Below, piece by piece: positions 1-9,629 of a DNA stretch of 64,000 bases (within the stretch, counting starts at the first letter, position 1; each line of letters opens with the position of its first letter). The position numbers and the translations under genes were made by a program. Under the pieces are notes generated by a model. The model worked only from the letters and a program-made list of their open reading frames with translations, made no database searches and had not been told where the DNA came from. Location: the NCBI RefSeq assembly GCF_900112035.1, contig NZ_FOKC01000001.1, positions 124,001-188,000 of the forward strand, in the 5' to 3' direction. Origin of the DNA: Nocardioides alpinus. GTDB lineage: Bacteria; Actinomycetota; Actinomycetes; Propionibacteriales; Nocardioidaceae.

Positions 1-1853
1 ATCGTGTAGAACCAGCCGCGGGTCTGGCCGATGTACTCGACGATGAAGTCACCCGGGAAGTGGTGGTCGAACCAGTCCTTGTTCTCGAACGGGTAGTGCA
101 CCTGGGCGAACGACATCGAGCCCGAGTCGAACCAGACGTCCAGGACGTCGGTGACGCGGCGCATGGTGCTCTTGCCAGTGGGGTCGTCGGGGTTCGGGCG
201 CGTGAGCTCGTCGACGAACGGGCGATGCAGGTCGGGCGTGCCGTCCTTGTCCACCGGCAGCCGGCCGAAGTCGCGCTCGATGTCCTCGAAGGAGCCGTAG
301 ACGTCGATGCGCGGGTAGTGCTCGTCGTCGGACTTCCACACCGGGACGGGCGAGCCCCAGAAGCGGTTGCGGGTGATCGACCAGTCACGGGCGTTCTCCA
401 GCCACTTGCCGAACTGGCCGTCCTTGATGTGCTCGGGCACCCAGCGGATGTCCTGGTTGAGCTCGATGAGCCGCTCCTTGACCTTGGTCACCTCGACGAA
501 CCACGACGAGACGCCCTTGTAGATCAGCGGCTGCCGGCAGCGCCAGCAGTGCGGGTAGGAGTGGTCGTAGGTCTCGCGGCGCACCAGGACGGTGCCGGGG
601 GTGACGGAGCCGGTCTCCCCCTCCCCGTTGGTCGCGGCCTTGAGGTGGTCGATCACGTGCAGGTTGGCGTCGAAGACCTGCATGCCCTCGTAGTCGGTGA
701 CCGGGAAGGTGAAGCGGCCGTCCTTGCCGACCGGCATGACCGCCTCGATGCCCTCGCGGTCGGTGACGACCTTGTCGTCCTCACCGAAGGCGCCGGCGGT
801 GTGCACCAGCCCGGTGCCGTCCGTGGTGGTGACGAACTCTGCGGGCACCAGGCGGAACGCGCGCTCGTGGCCGGCGTAGTAGCTGAACGGCGGCGCGTAC
901 TCCAGGCCAACCAGCTCGGCGCCGGTGTGACGCGAGACGATCGTGGGCTCGTCGGTGTCGGGATAGAGCTCGCGCTGGTACGACGCCAGGCGGGCGTCGG
1001 CGATCAGGTAGCGCTCCGGGCTGCCGGTCGGCGCGGCGGACTCCACGACGACGTACTCGATGTCCTCGCCGACCATCACCGCGAGGTTGCTCGGCAGGGT
1101 CCAGGGGGTCGTCGTCCAGACGAGGACCTTGACTCCCTTGAGCGGCCCTTCGGTCGTGACGTCGTACCCGACGGTGACAGCCGGGTCCTGGCGCATCTGG
1201 TAGACGTCGTCGTCCATCCGCAGCTCGTGGTTGGACAGCGGGGTCTCGTCCTGCCAGCAGTAGGGCAATACGCGGAAGCCCTCGTAGACCAGGCCCTTCT
1301 CGTGCAGCTGCTTGAACGCCCACATGACCGACTCCATGAAGTCGGGGTTCATCGTGCGGTAGTCGTTGTCGAAGTCGACCCAGCGCGCCTGGCGGGTGAC
1401 GTAGTCGCGCCACTCACCGGTGTACTTCAGCACCGACTGGCGGCAGGCCTCGTTGAACTTCTCGATGCCCAGCTCGACGATCTCGTCGGTGGTCTTGATG
1501 CCGTTGAGGCGCATCGCCTCGAGCTCGGCGGGCAGTCCGTGGGTGTCCCACCCGAAGCGGCGCTCGACCTTGCGGCCGCGCATGGTCTGGTAGCGCGGGA
1601 TGAGGTCCTTGACGTAGCCGGTCAGCAGGTGGCCGTAGTGCGGCAGGCCGTTGGCGAAGGGCGGGCCGTCGTAGAAGACGAACTCGTTGCCGCCGTCGGT
1701 GCCGGCGTCACGCTGCTCGACGCTCGCGCGGAAGGTGTCGTCGGCCTCCCAGTAGGCGAGCACCGCTTCCTCGATCGCCGGGAACTTCGGGCTGCTCGCG
1801 ACGGTGGTCGCGGCCCGGTCCTGGGTGGTGTGGGAGACCTTGGGGTACGTCAT
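1..1853 (-). CDS. ileS: Isoleucyl-tRNA synthetase, N-terminal part (truncated by window edge)
   Basis: Charges tRNA-Ile with isoleucine in the cytoplasm. The reverse strand reads from ATG at 1853 ([14 protein letters not shown]) to the left edge, about 617 codons, so the C-terminal half with the KMSKS loop lies outside. The class I HIGH-type motif GLPHYGH sits near residue 70, preceded by [13 protein letters not shown], and the later block [11 protein letters not shown] is typical of IleRS. The editing domain lies between them. A T-box leader directly upstream gives both the regulation and independent support for the identity. Purine-rich GAGAGAG before the ATG is the probable ribosome-binding site. 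Confidence 0.96.
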   Translation of the reverse strand, partial: MTYPKVSHTTQDRAATTVASSPKFPAIEEAVLAYWEADDTFRASVEQRDAGTDGGNEFVFYDGPPFANGLPHYGHLLTGYVKDLIPRYQTMRGRKVERRFGWDTHGLPAELEAMRLNGIKTTDEIVELGIEKFNEACRQSVLKYTGEWRDYVTRQARWVDFDNDYRTMNPDFMESVMWAFKQLHEKGLVYEGFRVLPYCWQDETPLSNHELRMDDDVYQMRQDPAVTVGYDVTTEGPLKGVKVLVWTTTPWTLPSNLAVMVGEDIEYVVVESAAPTGSPERYLIADARLASYQRELYPDTDEPTIVSRHTGAELVGLEYAPPFSYYAGHERAFRLVPAEFVTTTDGTGLVHTAGAFGEDDKVVTDREGIEAVMPVGKDGRFTFPVTDYEGMQVFDANLHVIDHLKAATNGEGETGSVTPGTVLVRRETYDHSYPHCWRCRQPLIYKGVSSWFVEVTKVKERLIELNQDIRWVPEHIKDGQFGKWLENARDWSITRNRFWGSPVPVWKSDDEHYPRIDVYGSFEDIERDFGRLPVDKDGTPDLHRPFVDELTRPNPDDPTGKSTMRRVTDVLDVWFDSGSMSFAQVHYPFENKDWFDHHFPGDFIVEYIGQTRGWFYT

Positions 1854-1855
1854 GG

Positions 1856-2060
1856 CTCTCTCTCGCTGGTTGAGGAAGGACGAGGTCCTGTCTCGAAACC
1901 CGCGAGGACGCCCACCCCCGACGGGAGCTGACGCGGTACCACCTCGCTTGGAGCCCTTCGGCTCCCGCTCAAACCGGCTGTGTCGGGCCGGACCCGCCGG
2001 GTTCTAGTGAGGTGCCGGCCGGATCGCCGTACCCGTTCTTCCCGTGGCTCGCCGCTGATG
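1856..2060 (-). promoter_or_regulatory. T-box riboswitch leader of ileS, probably translational class
   Basis: The reverse strand carries the canonical T-box core GAGGTGGTACCGCG (complement of 1932-1945). It is preceded by a GGAGCC-GAAG-GGCTCC hairpin. The core is followed by GCGTCCTCGC, which can pair with GCGAGG to build the antisequestrator. The same CCTCGC strand can instead pair with GCGAGAG next to the ribosome-binding site of ileS, giving mutually exclusive helices. No U-run terminator is visible. A candidate isoleucine specifier codon ATC lies at complement 2022-2024. Known biology: uncharged tRNA-Ile binding opens the leader. The exact stem I boundary is inferred. Confidence 0.88.
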
Positions 2061-2151
2061 ACGGCTCAGACGCCTGCGGTGATCGTACGGCGCGGGCTCG
2101 TGTGCCCGCCAATCGATTGGCGCGTCGCGGCGGGAGATGGCCCGCCCCGCC

Positions 2152-2250
2152 GGGGTAGTCCAGTGAATTCTGGCTCGCGCGCCCCGGTAGTGCAGTGAGG
2201 GATGGCTGTGGATCGGCACACGGAGGGGCCATCCCTCACTGGACTACCCC
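2152..2250. repeat. Left cluster of GGTAGTCCAGTGA repeats
   Basis: Three copies of a short element lie here: direct copies at 2152-2175 (GGGGTAGTCCAGTGAATTC then TGGCT) and 2184-2212, and an inverted copy at 2227-2250. The second and third face each other and form a hairpin with 21-bp arms (2186-2206 and 2228-2248) that match at 20 of 21 positions. The same element recurs on the other side of the next gene, so it brackets that gene. The rest of 2061-2151 shows no gene; it contains the palindrome CCAATCGATTGG. Confidence 0.85.
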
Positions 2251-2277
2251 GCGCGGTTGGGGCCCGGCCACGCGCCG

Positions 2278-3312
2278 TCAGGCAGCACGCCGGTAGCGGA
2301 GGTAGCGCTTCTTCTGCCACTCGGCCAGCGCTCGCCGCCGTGCGACCGTGTCCGTGGGCGTCCACCATGACGGCGGGTCGACGGTCCATCCACGGCTCTT
2401 CCGTGTGCGGGCTCGCGCTGCTGCATCGACCAGCCTGCGAGCGACGCCACCGGGGTCGTCCCAGTCCGTCGCGAACATCGCGACCGGCTCCAGGCCGAGA
2501 GCACGGAAGTCCGCGTCCTGCCGGTTGTCCTGGGAGGCTCCGACGAGGCTGAGGTGCGAGTCACCGTGGTAGAGCCCGACCAGGCCGGTCGTCGGGTCGA
2601 TGAGGTCCGGCGTGCCGACGTGCCGGCCGTCGAGCGTGAAGACAGGGACGTTGCACCTCGGGCGCGGCAGACAGGCCAGCCGCGTCCACACGCCTCGCAT
2701 GCCCGTCTCGCGGGGCGACCACGAGTTCTCGTCGGCCTCGACCAGTGCGTCCCGGGCCTGCTGGATGCCTGTGACGGGCCCGAGCTGTTCGACGTACGCC
2801 GCCACCTCCGCCAGGGACACCAGGTCCGAATAGCAGGCCATGTCGAGCGCCTCGATCGCCGCACCCAGACAGTCGGCGTACCTCATCTCGAACGTGACTG
2901 ATCGCACGGCGTGCGTGACGGGAAGCCCGTCGACGACCACGATCTCCGCCGGGTGGAGGAACTCCTGGCTCACGTCGAAACCAGGCTGGGACCTCACGTT
3001 GCGCCGCGCCACCACAGTCACCGGCCGCGGCCGCGTCCCGTCCCAGGTGCCGTCGAACCACGCCGCGCCCAGCCAGGCCAGACCGGCCCAGCCCGTGATC
3101 GCCTCATCCGCCTTGAGCACCACACTGGCCTCCACAGCTCGCTGCGCGGGTGTCACCGGCACGTCGCTCGGAACCCACAGCCCGCAGCCCGTCTTACGCC
3201 ATCGTCGGCCACGTGCCTGACCACGCTTCGGTCCGAGCACGCCTTCAGGGTCGACCCGCACCGGTGCGACCAGGCCGGGCCGCTGCTCGTGGAAGGGCGG
3301 TGGGATGAACAC
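2278..3312 (-). CDS. AbiEi / DUF559-like endonuclease-fold protein, orphan
   Basis: About 344 aa from a GTG at 3312 (VFIPPPFHEQRPGLVAPV); the frame stays open further upstream but the extra residues run into repeat DNA, so they are not counted. The layout resembles the actinobacterial family annotated as type IV toxin-antitoxin AbiEi antitoxin or DUF559 protein: an N-terminal winged-helix-like part, then a C-terminal Vsr/DUF559-like region (GTPDLIDPTTGLVGLYHGDSHL and RQDADFRALGLEPV) with acidic residues suited to a nuclease fold. No AbiEii-type toxin gene is next to it. It is bracketed by inverted short repeats. Family placement is by recall and function is inferred. Confidence 0.7.
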   Translation of the reverse strand: MFIPPPFHEQRPGLVAPVRVDPEGVLGPKRGQARGRRWRKTGCGLWVPSDVPVTPAQRAVEASVVLKADEAITGWAGLAWLGAAWFDGTWDGTRPRPVTVVARRNVRSQPGFDVSQEFLHPAEIVVVDGLPVTHAVRSVTFEMRYADCLGAAIEALDMACYSDLVSLAEVAAYVEQLGPVTGIQQARDALVEADENSWSPRETGMRGVWTRLACLPRPRCNVPVFTLDGRHVGTPDLIDPTTGLVGLYHGDSHLSLVGASQDNRQDADFRALGLEPVAMFATDWDDPGGVARRLVDAAARARTRKSRGWTVDPPSWWTPTDTVARRRALAEWQKKRYLRYRRAA

Positions 3313-3381
3313 GTACGGAACCTGCCCCGTCAGCAGGGCCCGTACCGGTCGTCCACAGGGCAATGGGGGCCACAACCGCTT

Positions 3382-3480
3382 GGGGTAGTCCAGTGGAAAC
3401 TGGCTAGGAAATCGGCCCGGCACCAGCCAGAACTCACTGGACTACCCGAGAGGGACAGCCACAACTCACTGGACTACCCC
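3382..3480. repeat. Right cluster of GGTAGTCCAGTG repeats
   Basis: One direct copy (3382-3405, GGGGTAGTCCAGTGGAAAC) and two inverted copies (3425-3447 and 3455-3480, both ending CACTGGACTACCC) lie upstream of the AbiEi-like gene. They match the cluster at 2152-2250, so the gene sits between two sets of the same element in both orientations. Each copy also keeps a looser extension containing AGCCA or TGGCT. Confidence 0.85.
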
Positions 3481-3505
3481 GGCGGTGCCACGCTTGGGTG
3501 AGTCC

Positions 3506-4045
3506 ATGGCATACCCCGGATACGACGGCATGTGGCTCCCCTCCGACCAGGACCCGCGGATGCAGATGGGCCCGACGCGCGGCGAGCGGGAGTGCCTGGT
3601 CGGCTATCTCGAGCACTACCGCCAGACACTCGCGCTCAAGTGCGACGACCTGAGCGCCGAGCAGCTGGCCACGAAGGCCGTACCGCCGTCCAACATCTCG
3701 CTGCTGGGGCTCGTGCGCCACATGGCGCGGGTCGAGCAGAGCTGGTTCCGCCGGGTGATCGAGGCGCACATGGAGATCCCGCGCCTCTTCCAGGAGGAGG
3801 ACGCGGGCTTCGACCTCCCGGCCGTCGACGACGACCTGGTCCGCGACACGCACGCACTGTGGCAGGGGGAGATCGCCCACGCCCGCGAGGTGCTGGACCG
3901 CACCGACCTCGACACCGTGGTCGACGTGCACGGCGAACCCACCGAGGTGCGCGACATCATCGTCCACATGATCGAGGAGTACGCCCGCCACTGCGGTCAC
4001 GCGGACCTCGTGCGCGAGTGCGTGGACGGTCGCGCCGGGCAGTAG
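3506..4045 (+). CDS. DinB superfamily / DUF664 protein
   Basis: A 179-aa protein from ATG 3506 ([12 protein letters not shown]); a GTG at 3485 would add seven residues but abuts the repeat cluster. It matches the DUF664 branch of the DinB four-helix fold: [18 protein letters not shown], then [15 protein letters not shown] with a candidate metal His, and a C-terminal helix [18 protein letters not shown] supplying further His residues. In actinobacteria these proteins are thought to be mycothiol-dependent transferases; mshB is present in this window. Substrate unknown. Confidence 0.85.
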   Translation: MAYPGYDGMWLPSDQDPRMQMGPTRGERECLVGYLEHYRQTLALKCDDLSAEQLATKAVPPSNISLLGLVRHMARVEQSWFRRVIEAHMEIPRLFQEEDAGFDLPAVDDDLVRDTHALWQGEIAHAREVLDRTDLDTVVDVHGEPTEVRDIIVHMIEEYARHCGHADLVRECVDGRAGQ

Positions 4046-4080
4046 CGCCCGGGGTGGAACCACCTCCGTACGCTGGACCC

Positions 4081-5022
4081 GTGACTGCTGCTTCCGGCTT
4101 CGGCCTCGCCACGCTCTCCGGCGACACCGTCCTCGACGTCTGGTTCCCCTCCCCCGTGCTCGGCGCGACGGCGGGCGACGCCCCGGCTGAGCTGACGGCG
4201 CTCGAGGGCCGCGACGACGCCAGGGACGTACGCAGCGAGGTGCGGCTCGTCGAGATCGCGGACCTTGCCGACGCACCCGCCTCCACCGAGGACGTGTGGC
4301 TGCGGCTGCACCTGCTCTCGACGCGCCTCGTGCAGCCGCACGGCATGTCGATGGACGGCGTCTTCGGCCTGCTCACCAACGTGGTGTGGACCTCCGCCGG
4401 ACCCTGCGCGGTCGAGGGCTTCGAGGCCACACGGGCCCGGCTCCGCGCCACCGGGCAGCACGTCACCGTCTTCGGTGTCGACAAGTTCCCGCGCCTGGTC
4501 GACTACGTCATGCCCAGCGGCGTACGCATCGCCGACGCCGACCGCGTGCGCCTCGGCGCCCACCTGGCCGAGGGCACGACCGTGATGCACGAGGGCTTCG
4601 TGAACTTCAACGCCGGCACCCTCGGCACCTCGATGGTCGAGGGCCGCATCTCGGCCGGCGTCGTGGTCGGCGACGGCTCCGACGTCGGCGGCGGTTCCTC
4701 GATCATGGGCACCCTGTCGGGCGGCGGCAAGGAGGTCATCTCGGTCGGCCAGCGCTGCCTCCTCGGCGCCAACGCGGGCATCGGCATCTCGCTCGGCGAC
4801 GACTGCGTCGTGGAGGCCGGTTGCTACGTCACGGCCGGCACCAAGGTCACCGTCAAGGACATGGACGGCAAGCCGCAGGTCGTGAAGGCGGCCTCGCTCT
4901 CGGGCGTCGACAACATCCTCTTCCGTCGCAACTCGGTCAGCGGCGCCATCGAGGCGGTGCCGTGGAAGGGCGGGTCCGACGGGGCTGGAATCGCCCTCAA
5001 CGCCGCCCTGCACGCCAACTAG
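4081..5022 (+). CDS. dapD: 2,3,4,5-tetrahydropyridine-2,6-dicarboxylate N-succinyltransferase
   Basis: Transfers succinyl from succinyl-CoA to tetrahydrodipicolinate in the succinylase branch of lysine/meso-DAP synthesis. It is 313 aa from GTG 4081 ([15 protein letters not shown]), the usual size for the actinobacterial DapD. The C-terminal half is a left-handed beta-helix with hexapeptide turns ([37 protein letters not shown]), following the substrate region [11 protein letters not shown]. The frame is open far upstream, but that part overlaps the previous gene and is not used. dapC, the next enzyme, is encoded 1.2 kb downstream on the other strand. Confidence 0.93.
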   Translation: MTAASGFGLATLSGDTVLDVWFPSPVLGATAGDAPAELTALEGRDDARDVRSEVRLVEIADLADAPASTEDVWLRLHLLSTRLVQPHGMSMDGVFGLLTNVVWTSAGPCAVEGFEATRARLRATGQHVTVFGVDKFPRLVDYVMPSGVRIADADRVRLGAHLAEGTTVMHEGFVNFNAGTLGTSMVEGRISAGVVVGDGSDVGGGSSIMGTLSGGGKEVISVGQRCLLGANAGIGISLGDDCVVEAGCYVTAGTKVTVKDMDGKPQVVKAASLSGVDNILFRRNSVSGAIEAVPWKGGSDGAGIALNAALHAN

Positions 5023-5032
5023 CGCAGGTCCC

Positions 5033-6001
5033 GTGCCCTTCCTGCGTTCGGCGACCATCGGTGCGGTGGTCGCCCTCGGTGCGGTGGCGACCGCGCTCGT
5101 CCTGGTCGACCGCGGCGGCGTCCCGTCCATCCTCGACTCCAGCGGCTGCACCGCCGAGGTCGACGGTCACACCGTCGACATCGAGCTCGAGCAGGCCGAG
5201 AACGCCGCGCTGATCACGGCCGTCTCGATCGAGCGCGGCCTCCCCGCCAGGGCGGCGAGCATCGCCCTGGCCACCGCCTTCCAGGAGTCCAAGCTCTACA
5301 ACATCGACTACGGCGACCGCGACTCCGTCGGGCTCTTCCAGCAGCGACCGTCCCAGGGCTGGGGCACGGTCGCACAGCTGACGGACCCCGTCTACGCGAC
5401 CAATGCCTTCTACGACGCGCTGGTGAAGGTCGAGGGCTACCGCGAGATGGACATCACCGTCGCGGCACAGGAGGTGCAGCGCTCAGCGTTCCCGGACGCC
5501 TACGCCGACCACGAGGACGACGCCCGAGCCCTCGCCTCCGCGCTCACCGGCAACTCGCCCGGGACGATGTGGTGCGACGTGCCCGGCGACGCAGACGAGG
5601 CCGCGGACGACCTCGACGAGCAGGGGCTGGTCACGCGCGCCGCTGCCGTACGACGCGACCTGGAGGAGCGCTTCGGCCCCCTGTCCCTCGGCGGCTTCGA
5701 GCCCGAGGGCGTCTCGAGCGGCCACATGGAGGGATCTGCTCACTACGAGGGCCGCGCGATCGACATCTTCTTCCGCCCGATCAACGCCGAGAACCAGCAG
5801 CGGGGCTGGGCGTTGGCCACCTACCTCGTGGCCAACGCCGACCGCCTCGACATCAACACGCTCATCTTCGACGACCGGATCTGGCACGCCGGCTCGCGCT
5901 CGGACGACGGGTGGACCGACTACCGGGTCCCGTCGTCCTCCGGCGGCGACCATGCGATCCTCGAGCACCGCGACCACGTCCACGTCGACGTCATCGACTG
6001 A
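5033..6001 (+). CDS. Membrane-anchored lysozyme-like / peptidase-like exported protein
   Basis: 322 aa, starting GTG 10 nt after dapD. An N-terminal membrane anchor or signal segment (ATIGAVVALGAVATALVLV) is followed by a helical region with IALATAFQESKLYNI and DSVGLFQQRPSQGWGT, which resembles lysozyme-like wall lytic domains (catalytic Glu in FQESKL). The C-terminal third, with HYEGRAIDIFFRP and EHRDHVHVDV, resembles D,D-carboxypeptidase/VanY-like or related metal-binding His/Asp folds. Likely acts on peptidoglycan outside the membrane. The two-domain reading is from motif similarity only. It may share a transcript with dapD. Confidence 0.75.
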   Translation: MPFLRSATIGAVVALGAVATALVLVDRGGVPSILDSSGCTAEVDGHTVDIELEQAENAALITAVSIERGLPARAASIALATAFQESKLYNIDYGDRDSVGLFQQRPSQGWGTVAQLTDPVYATNAFYDALVKVEGYREMDITVAAQEVQRSAFPDAYADHEDDARALASALTGNSPGTMWCDVPGDADEAADDLDEQGLVTRAAAVRRDLEERFGPLSLGGFEPEGVSSGHMEGSAHYEGRAIDIFFRPINAENQQRGWALATYLVANADRLDINTLIFDDRIWHAGSRSDDGWTDYRVPSSSGGDHAILEHRDHVHVDVID

Positions 6002-6019
6002 GTCGATCCGGCTGGGGCG

Positions 6020-6175
6020 TCACCCCCGCGAGGCGAAGACCTCCTGCTGCATCAGCGGTCGCACCGTGTCGCGGAGCGCGCCCCCGCTGACGTAGTCGCG
6101 CAGCGAGTCACCCGTCAGCGCGTTGCCGAGGGCCGCGACGATCATGCCCTGGTCGAGCGAGAGGCACTCGCGCCG
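6020..6175 (-). pseudogene. C-terminal remnant of a glucoamylase-like exported protein
   Basis: A 52-codon open stretch on the reverse strand ends in TGA at 6020-6022 and is closed upstream by a stop at 6176-6178. It reads ECLSLDQGMIVAALGNAL and continues through GDSLRDYVSGGALRD. The SLDQGM-AALGNAL block resembles the tail of glucoamylase-type (DUF3131-like) proteins, and there is no start codon or upstream domain. The rest of 6002-6231 holds only a short hairpin. The family match is from memory. Confidence 0.5.
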
Positions 6176-6178
6176 TCA

Positions 6179-6198
6179 CAGGGGTCTGTCAACCCCTG
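6179..6198. terminator. Candidate terminator hairpin between convergent genes
   Basis: CAGGGGT and ACCCCTG form a perfect 7-bp stem with a 6-nt loop between the convergent ends of the wall-hydrolase-like gene and dapC. There is no T-tract on either side, so this is only a plausible actinobacterial-type terminator. Confidence 0.4.
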
Positions 6199-6231
6199 CG
6201 CCTGCAGGCCGGGGCTGGTGAGGCCCGTGGG

Positions 6232-7365
6232 TCAGGCGGTGAGGCGTGCGACCGCGGCGGCGACGCGCTCGTCGGTCGCGGTGAAGGCGACCCGGACGTG
6301 CTCGCGACCCGACGGCCCGTAGAACTCACCGGGGGCGACGAGGATGCCGCGCTCGGCCAGCCACGCGACGGTGTCCCAGCAGGCCTCGGCGCCCGCTCCT
6401 GTCCGGCGCTGTGCCCAGAGGTAGAGCGACGCCTCGGAATGGTCGATGCGGAAGCCCGCAGACTCCAGCGCACCGCGCAGCGCGGCCCGGCGGGTGGCGT
6501 ACCTGGCGTGCTGCTCGGCCACGTGGTCGTCGTCGTCGAGCGCGGCGATCATCGCGTGCTGCTGGGGGCCGGGCATCTGGAGGCCGAGGTTCTTGCGGAC
6601 CGCGAGCAGCTCCCCCACCACCGCCGGGTCGCCGGCGACGAAGGCGCAGCGGTAGCCCGCGAGGTTGGAGCGCTTGGAGAGCGAGTGGACGGCGAGGATG
6701 CCCGTCAGCGAGCCGCCGTTGACCCGGGGGTCGAGGACCGACAGGGGCTGCTCCCCCTCCCAGGCGCACTCGATGTAGCACTCGTCGGAGACGAGGAGCG
6801 TGCCGCGCTCGCGGCACCAGTCGACGACCTTCCGCAGGTGCTCGATCGGCAGCACCCGGCCGCTGGGGTTGGCCGGGCTGTTGAGCCACAGCAGGCGCGG
6901 CGTGCGCGGCCCGAACGCCGTGAGCGAGTCGGTGGCGAGGCTGTCGGCGCCGGCGAGCGCCGCACCCACCTCGTAGGTCGGGTAGGCCAGCGCCGGGTAG
7001 CCGATCAGGTCGCCCGGGCCGATGCCCAGGTGGACCGCCATCGAGCCGATCAGCTCCTTGGAGCCGATGACGGGGAGCACGCCGTCGAGGCCGAGGCCGG
7101 TCACGCCGTGGCGGCGCGCCAGCCAGTCGATCGCCGCCTGTCGCGTGGCTTCGAGGCCGAGGGTCGTCGGGTAGCCCGGCGCGTCGGCTGCGGCTCGCAG
7201 CGCGTCCTGGACGACGGCGGGCGTGGGGTCGACGGGTGTGCCGACCGAGAGGTCACAGACCCCGTCGGGGTGGGCGCGCGCCGTGGCCGCGAAGTGGGTG
7301 AGCCTGTCCCAGGGGAAGTCCGGGAGCCGGCCGGAGACCGGGCCCCTGGCCTGGGAGGAGGTCAC
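6232..7365 (-). CDS. dapC: Succinyldiaminopimelate transaminase
   Basis: PLP-dependent fold type I aminotransferase that makes N-succinyl-LL-DAP from N-succinyl-2-amino-6-ketopimelate. 377 aa from GTG 7365 ([19 protein letters not shown]), whose start overlaps the fdxA stop by 4 nt. [15 protein letters not shown] is the substrate-proximal NPxG loop. [11 protein letters not shown] carries the Asp that contacts the PLP pyridine nitrogen. The Schiff-base lysine is in [14 protein letters not shown]. Coupling to a 7Fe ferredoxin gene is the usual actinobacterial arrangement, as in Mycobacterium. Confidence 0.92.
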   Translation of the reverse strand: MTSSQARGPVSGRLPDFPWDRLTHFAATARAHPDGVCDLSVGTPVDPTPAVVQDALRAAADAPGYPTTLGLEATRQAAIDWLARRHGVTGLGLDGVLPVIGSKELIGSMAVHLGIGPGDLIGYPALAYPTYEVGAALAGADSLATDSLTAFGPRTPRLLWLNSPANPSGRVLPIEHLRKVVDWCRERGTLLVSDECYIECAWEGEQPLSVLDPRVNGGSLTGILAVHSLSKRSNLAGYRCAFVAGDPAVVGELLAVRKNLGLQMPGPQQHAMIAALDDDDHVAEQHARYATRRAALRGALESAGFRIDHSEASLYLWAQRRTGAGAEACWDTVAWLAERGILVAPGEFYGPSGREHVRVAFTATDERVAAAVARLTA

Positions 7366-7688
7366 TCGTCGTGCTCCTGCGGGGGCAGCGCGGCGACGAG
7401 CGCGTGGTCGGCGTCGATGACGCCCATCTTGGCGGCGCCGCCGGGCGAGCCGAGGTCGTCGAAGAAGTGCACGTTGGCGTCGTAGTAGCCCTTCCACTCC
7501 TCCGGGGTGTCGTCTTCGTAGAAGATGGCCTCGACCGGGCACACCGGCTCGCAGGCACCGCAGTCGACGCACTCGTCGGGGTGGATGTAGAGCATCCGCT
7601 TGCCCTCGTAGATGCAGTCGACGGGGCACTCATCGACGCATGCGCGGTCCTTGAGGTCGACGCACGGCTGGGCGATGACGTAGGTCAC
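7362..7688 (-). CDS. fdxA: 7Fe (3Fe-4S / 4Fe-4S) ferredoxin
   Basis: Small cytoplasmic electron carrier, 108 aa from GTG 7688 ([17 protein letters not shown]). A strong AGGAGG lies 7 nt upstream, which decides this start over an ATG 39 nt earlier. Cluster-binding cysteines are in [14 protein letters not shown] (3Fe-4S site and shared Cys) and [12 protein letters not shown] (4Fe-4S site). The C-terminal tail is acidic and typical of actinobacterial FdxA/FdxC. It is co-transcribed with dapC; partner oxidoreductase unknown. Confidence 0.93.
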   Translation of the reverse strand: MTYVIAQPCVDLKDRACVDECPVDCIYEGKRMLYIHPDECVDCGACEPVCPVEAIFYEDDTPEEWKGYYDANVHFFDDLGSPGGAAKMGVIDADHALVAALPPQEHDE

Positions 7689-7742
7689 CGGATCCTCCTG
7701 AGGGGGCACGGGGTGGGACGCGGTCAACCTTAGTATCTCGAC

Positions 7743-8657
7743 ATGCCAGACGCGCCGGAACCCCAGTCACACGAGACGGGCATGGGCCGTCACGGCCTCG
7801 GTCCGCACGTCGTCGGGCAGCGGATCGTGGTGCGCCACCTGCTCCCCGACGGCTCCGCGACCGACGTCCTCGGCACCTGTACGGCGTGGGGCGACGGAGC
7901 GCTCACGCTCGACCGCGACGGCCACGGCCCGGTCGTCGTCGCGCTGTCCGACGTCGTCACCGGGAAGCCCGTCCCGCCGCGCGCGTCCGTGCGGGCCCGG
8001 GTCCCGGCCCGCGACATCGAGCTGCACACGTTCGCCGGTTGGCCCGAGGTCACCCGCGAGCCGATCGGCGAGTGGGTCGTGCGGAGCTCGCCGCCGATCG
8101 GCGGACGGTTGCTCAAGCGGGGCAACTCAGCACTCGCGATGGGCGACCCGGGCACGTCGCTCGACGAGGCGTCGACGCGCGTGCGGTCGTCGTACGAGCT
8201 CCTGGGACGTACGCCGCTCGCCCAGGTGGAGCGTGACGGCGAGGTCGAGAGCGGGCTCCGCGGACTCGGGTGGGAGGCCTTCGGCGTCGGGGACTCGGCG
8301 ACCATGCTTGCCGGTGTGGCGGGCGCGATGCGGGCGCTGCACCGAGGATCGGCCGAGGAGCCCGAGGTGATCGAGCAGGACGACCGCCTCACGGTCCGCC
8401 TGCGGGACGGGGCCGTGTCCGGCGAGGCCTCGCTGGACGGCGACTGGCTGTGCCTGCACTCGCTCCACGTCGAGCCCGCGCAGCGCCGCCGCGGGTGGGC
8501 GACGAGCGCCATCGGCGAGCTGCTGGACTGGGGTGCCTCGCGCGGCGCGCGCACCGCGTGGCTGCACGTGGAGAGCGACAACGAGGCGGCGCTGGCGCTC
8601 TACGAGCGGCTCGGGTTCAGGACCCACCACCTCAATCGCTACCTCGTCTGGCGCTGA
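7743..8657 (+). CDS. GNAT family N-acetyltransferase
   Basis: 304 aa from ATG 7743, divergent from fdxA. The N-terminal region (to about residue 85) is a small beta-barrel-like segment, as in other actinobacterial two-part GNAT proteins. The C-terminal 100 residues carry the acetyl-CoA signature [20 protein letters not shown] (motif A, Q/RxxGxA type) and [18 protein letters not shown] (motif B). The substrate cannot be read. Its 3' end overlaps the tail of the convergent DUF389 gene by 19 nt. Confidence 0.88.
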   Translation: MPDAPEPQSHETGMGRHGLGPHVVGQRIVVRHLLPDGSATDVLGTCTAWGDGALTLDRDGHGPVVVALSDVVTGKPVPPRASVRARVPARDIELHTFAGWPEVTREPIGEWVVRSSPPIGGRLLKRGNSALAMGDPGTSLDEASTRVRSSYELLGRTPLAQVERDGEVESGLRGLGWEAFGVGDSATMLAGVAGAMRALHRGSAEEPEVIEQDDRLTVRLRDGAVSGEASLDGDWLCLHSLHVEPAQRRRGWATSAIGELLDWGASRGARTAWLHVESDNEAALALYERLGFRTHHLNRYLVWR

Positions 8658-9610
8658 TCGACCCGGTTGAACAGGCGCTGAGCCGCGACGAGGGTGCGCA
8701 CCCAGAGCAGCCGCTGGAGCGCCACGACCACCATCCCGGCGACGACCATGCCCAGCAGGTTGACCGCGAGCTGCGCCGCCGAGCCGCGCATCTCCGAGGG
8801 CGCCCAGACGCCGATGGCCAGCGCGAGGTTGCCGACCGCGGGGATCGTCGTCACCGAGATGAAGACGCCGACCATCGCGTTGGCGCGGGCCGTCGTCATC
8901 GCCAGCACCCCCGCGGCGCCGGCGATGAGGGCGACGATGAACGACCACCGGTCGGGGTGCCAGATGAAGCCCGTCTGCGGACGCGGACGCGTGACCATGT
9001 CGGCGGTCACGAGGCCGGTCAGGCCGGCGAGCAGACCCAGGACCGCGACCACGACGATCGAGATGAGGATCCCGGTCGCCAGCAGCCGCAGCGCCCCGAC
9101 CACCAACCGGAACCGGCCGAAGACCAGGCCCACCGCCACCGCCGCGACGGTGCCGAACTCGGGCCCGACGACCATGGCGCCGACCACCAGCACCGCCGAG
9201 TCGGTGATCACCGCGATCGCCGCGAGGAGGGAGGCCAGGACGAAGAAGATGTAGTAGGAGACGGTCGGCCGGCTGGCGGCGTAGCACTGCTCGATCACGG
9301 TGTCCCAGATGACGGCATCGTCCGGATCGCCGGGGGCCGCGCGCTCGAGCCGTCGGGCAGCGGCGAAGGGCGTCGCCGTCGGCGTGGTGACCACGATCCC
9401 TCCGGACTCGTGGAGGCCGAGCTGCTTGAGCCGGCCGATGACCTCGCCGGCGAGCTCCCGCGCCACGTCGCACTCGATCAGGTCACCGACCGGCGACAGG
9501 GACGCGCCATGGTGGACGGTCAGGTTGGCGGACCGGTCCTCGTGGAGCAGGAGGTCGACGACGTCGGCGCTCAGTGCGGTCGGGACGTTCAGCCGCAGGT
9601 GCACCAACAT
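8639..9610 (-). CDS. DUF389 / TIGR00341 family membrane protein
   Basis: 323 aa. A soluble N-terminal region of about 110 residues starts MLVHLRLNVPTALSADVV, with a strand-helix layout. It is followed by six or so hydrophobic segments: SYYIFFVLASLLAAIAVITD, VLVVGAMVVGPEFGTVAAVA, LLATGILISIVVVAVLGLLA and others to residue 310. The GAMVVGPEFG and VFISVTTIPAVGN blocks are DUF389 hallmarks. Function is unknown; the family is a predicted integral membrane transporter-like protein. It ends inside the last codons of the convergent GNAT gene. Confidence 0.88.
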   Translation of the reverse strand: MLVHLRLNVPTALSADVVDLLLHEDRSANLTVHHGASLSPVGDLIECDVARELAGEVIGRLKQLGLHESGGIVVTTPTATPFAAARRLERAAPGDPDDAVIWDTVIEQCYAASRPTVSYYIFFVLASLLAAIAVITDSAVLVVGAMVVGPEFGTVAAVAVGLVFGRFRLVVGALRLLATGILISIVVVAVLGLLAGLTGLVTADMVTRPRPQTGFIWHPDRWSFIVALIAGAAGVLAMTTARANAMVGVFISVTTIPAVGNLALAIGVWAPSEMRGSAAQLAVNLLGMVVAGMVVVALQRLLWVRTLVAAQRLFNRVDQRQTR

Positions 9611-9629
9611 GGCGGGAGCCTAGACCGCG

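Noticed and set aside
60-1931. Long plus-strand open frame opposite ileS
   Set aside because: Val/Leu/Asp-rich composition is the usual mirror of a high-GC gene; ileS on the reverse strand has clear synthetase motifs.
3532-4080. N-terminal extension of dapD over the DUF664 gene
   Set aside because: The DUF664 gene in the other frame has a real family match, and dapD has its normal length from 4081.
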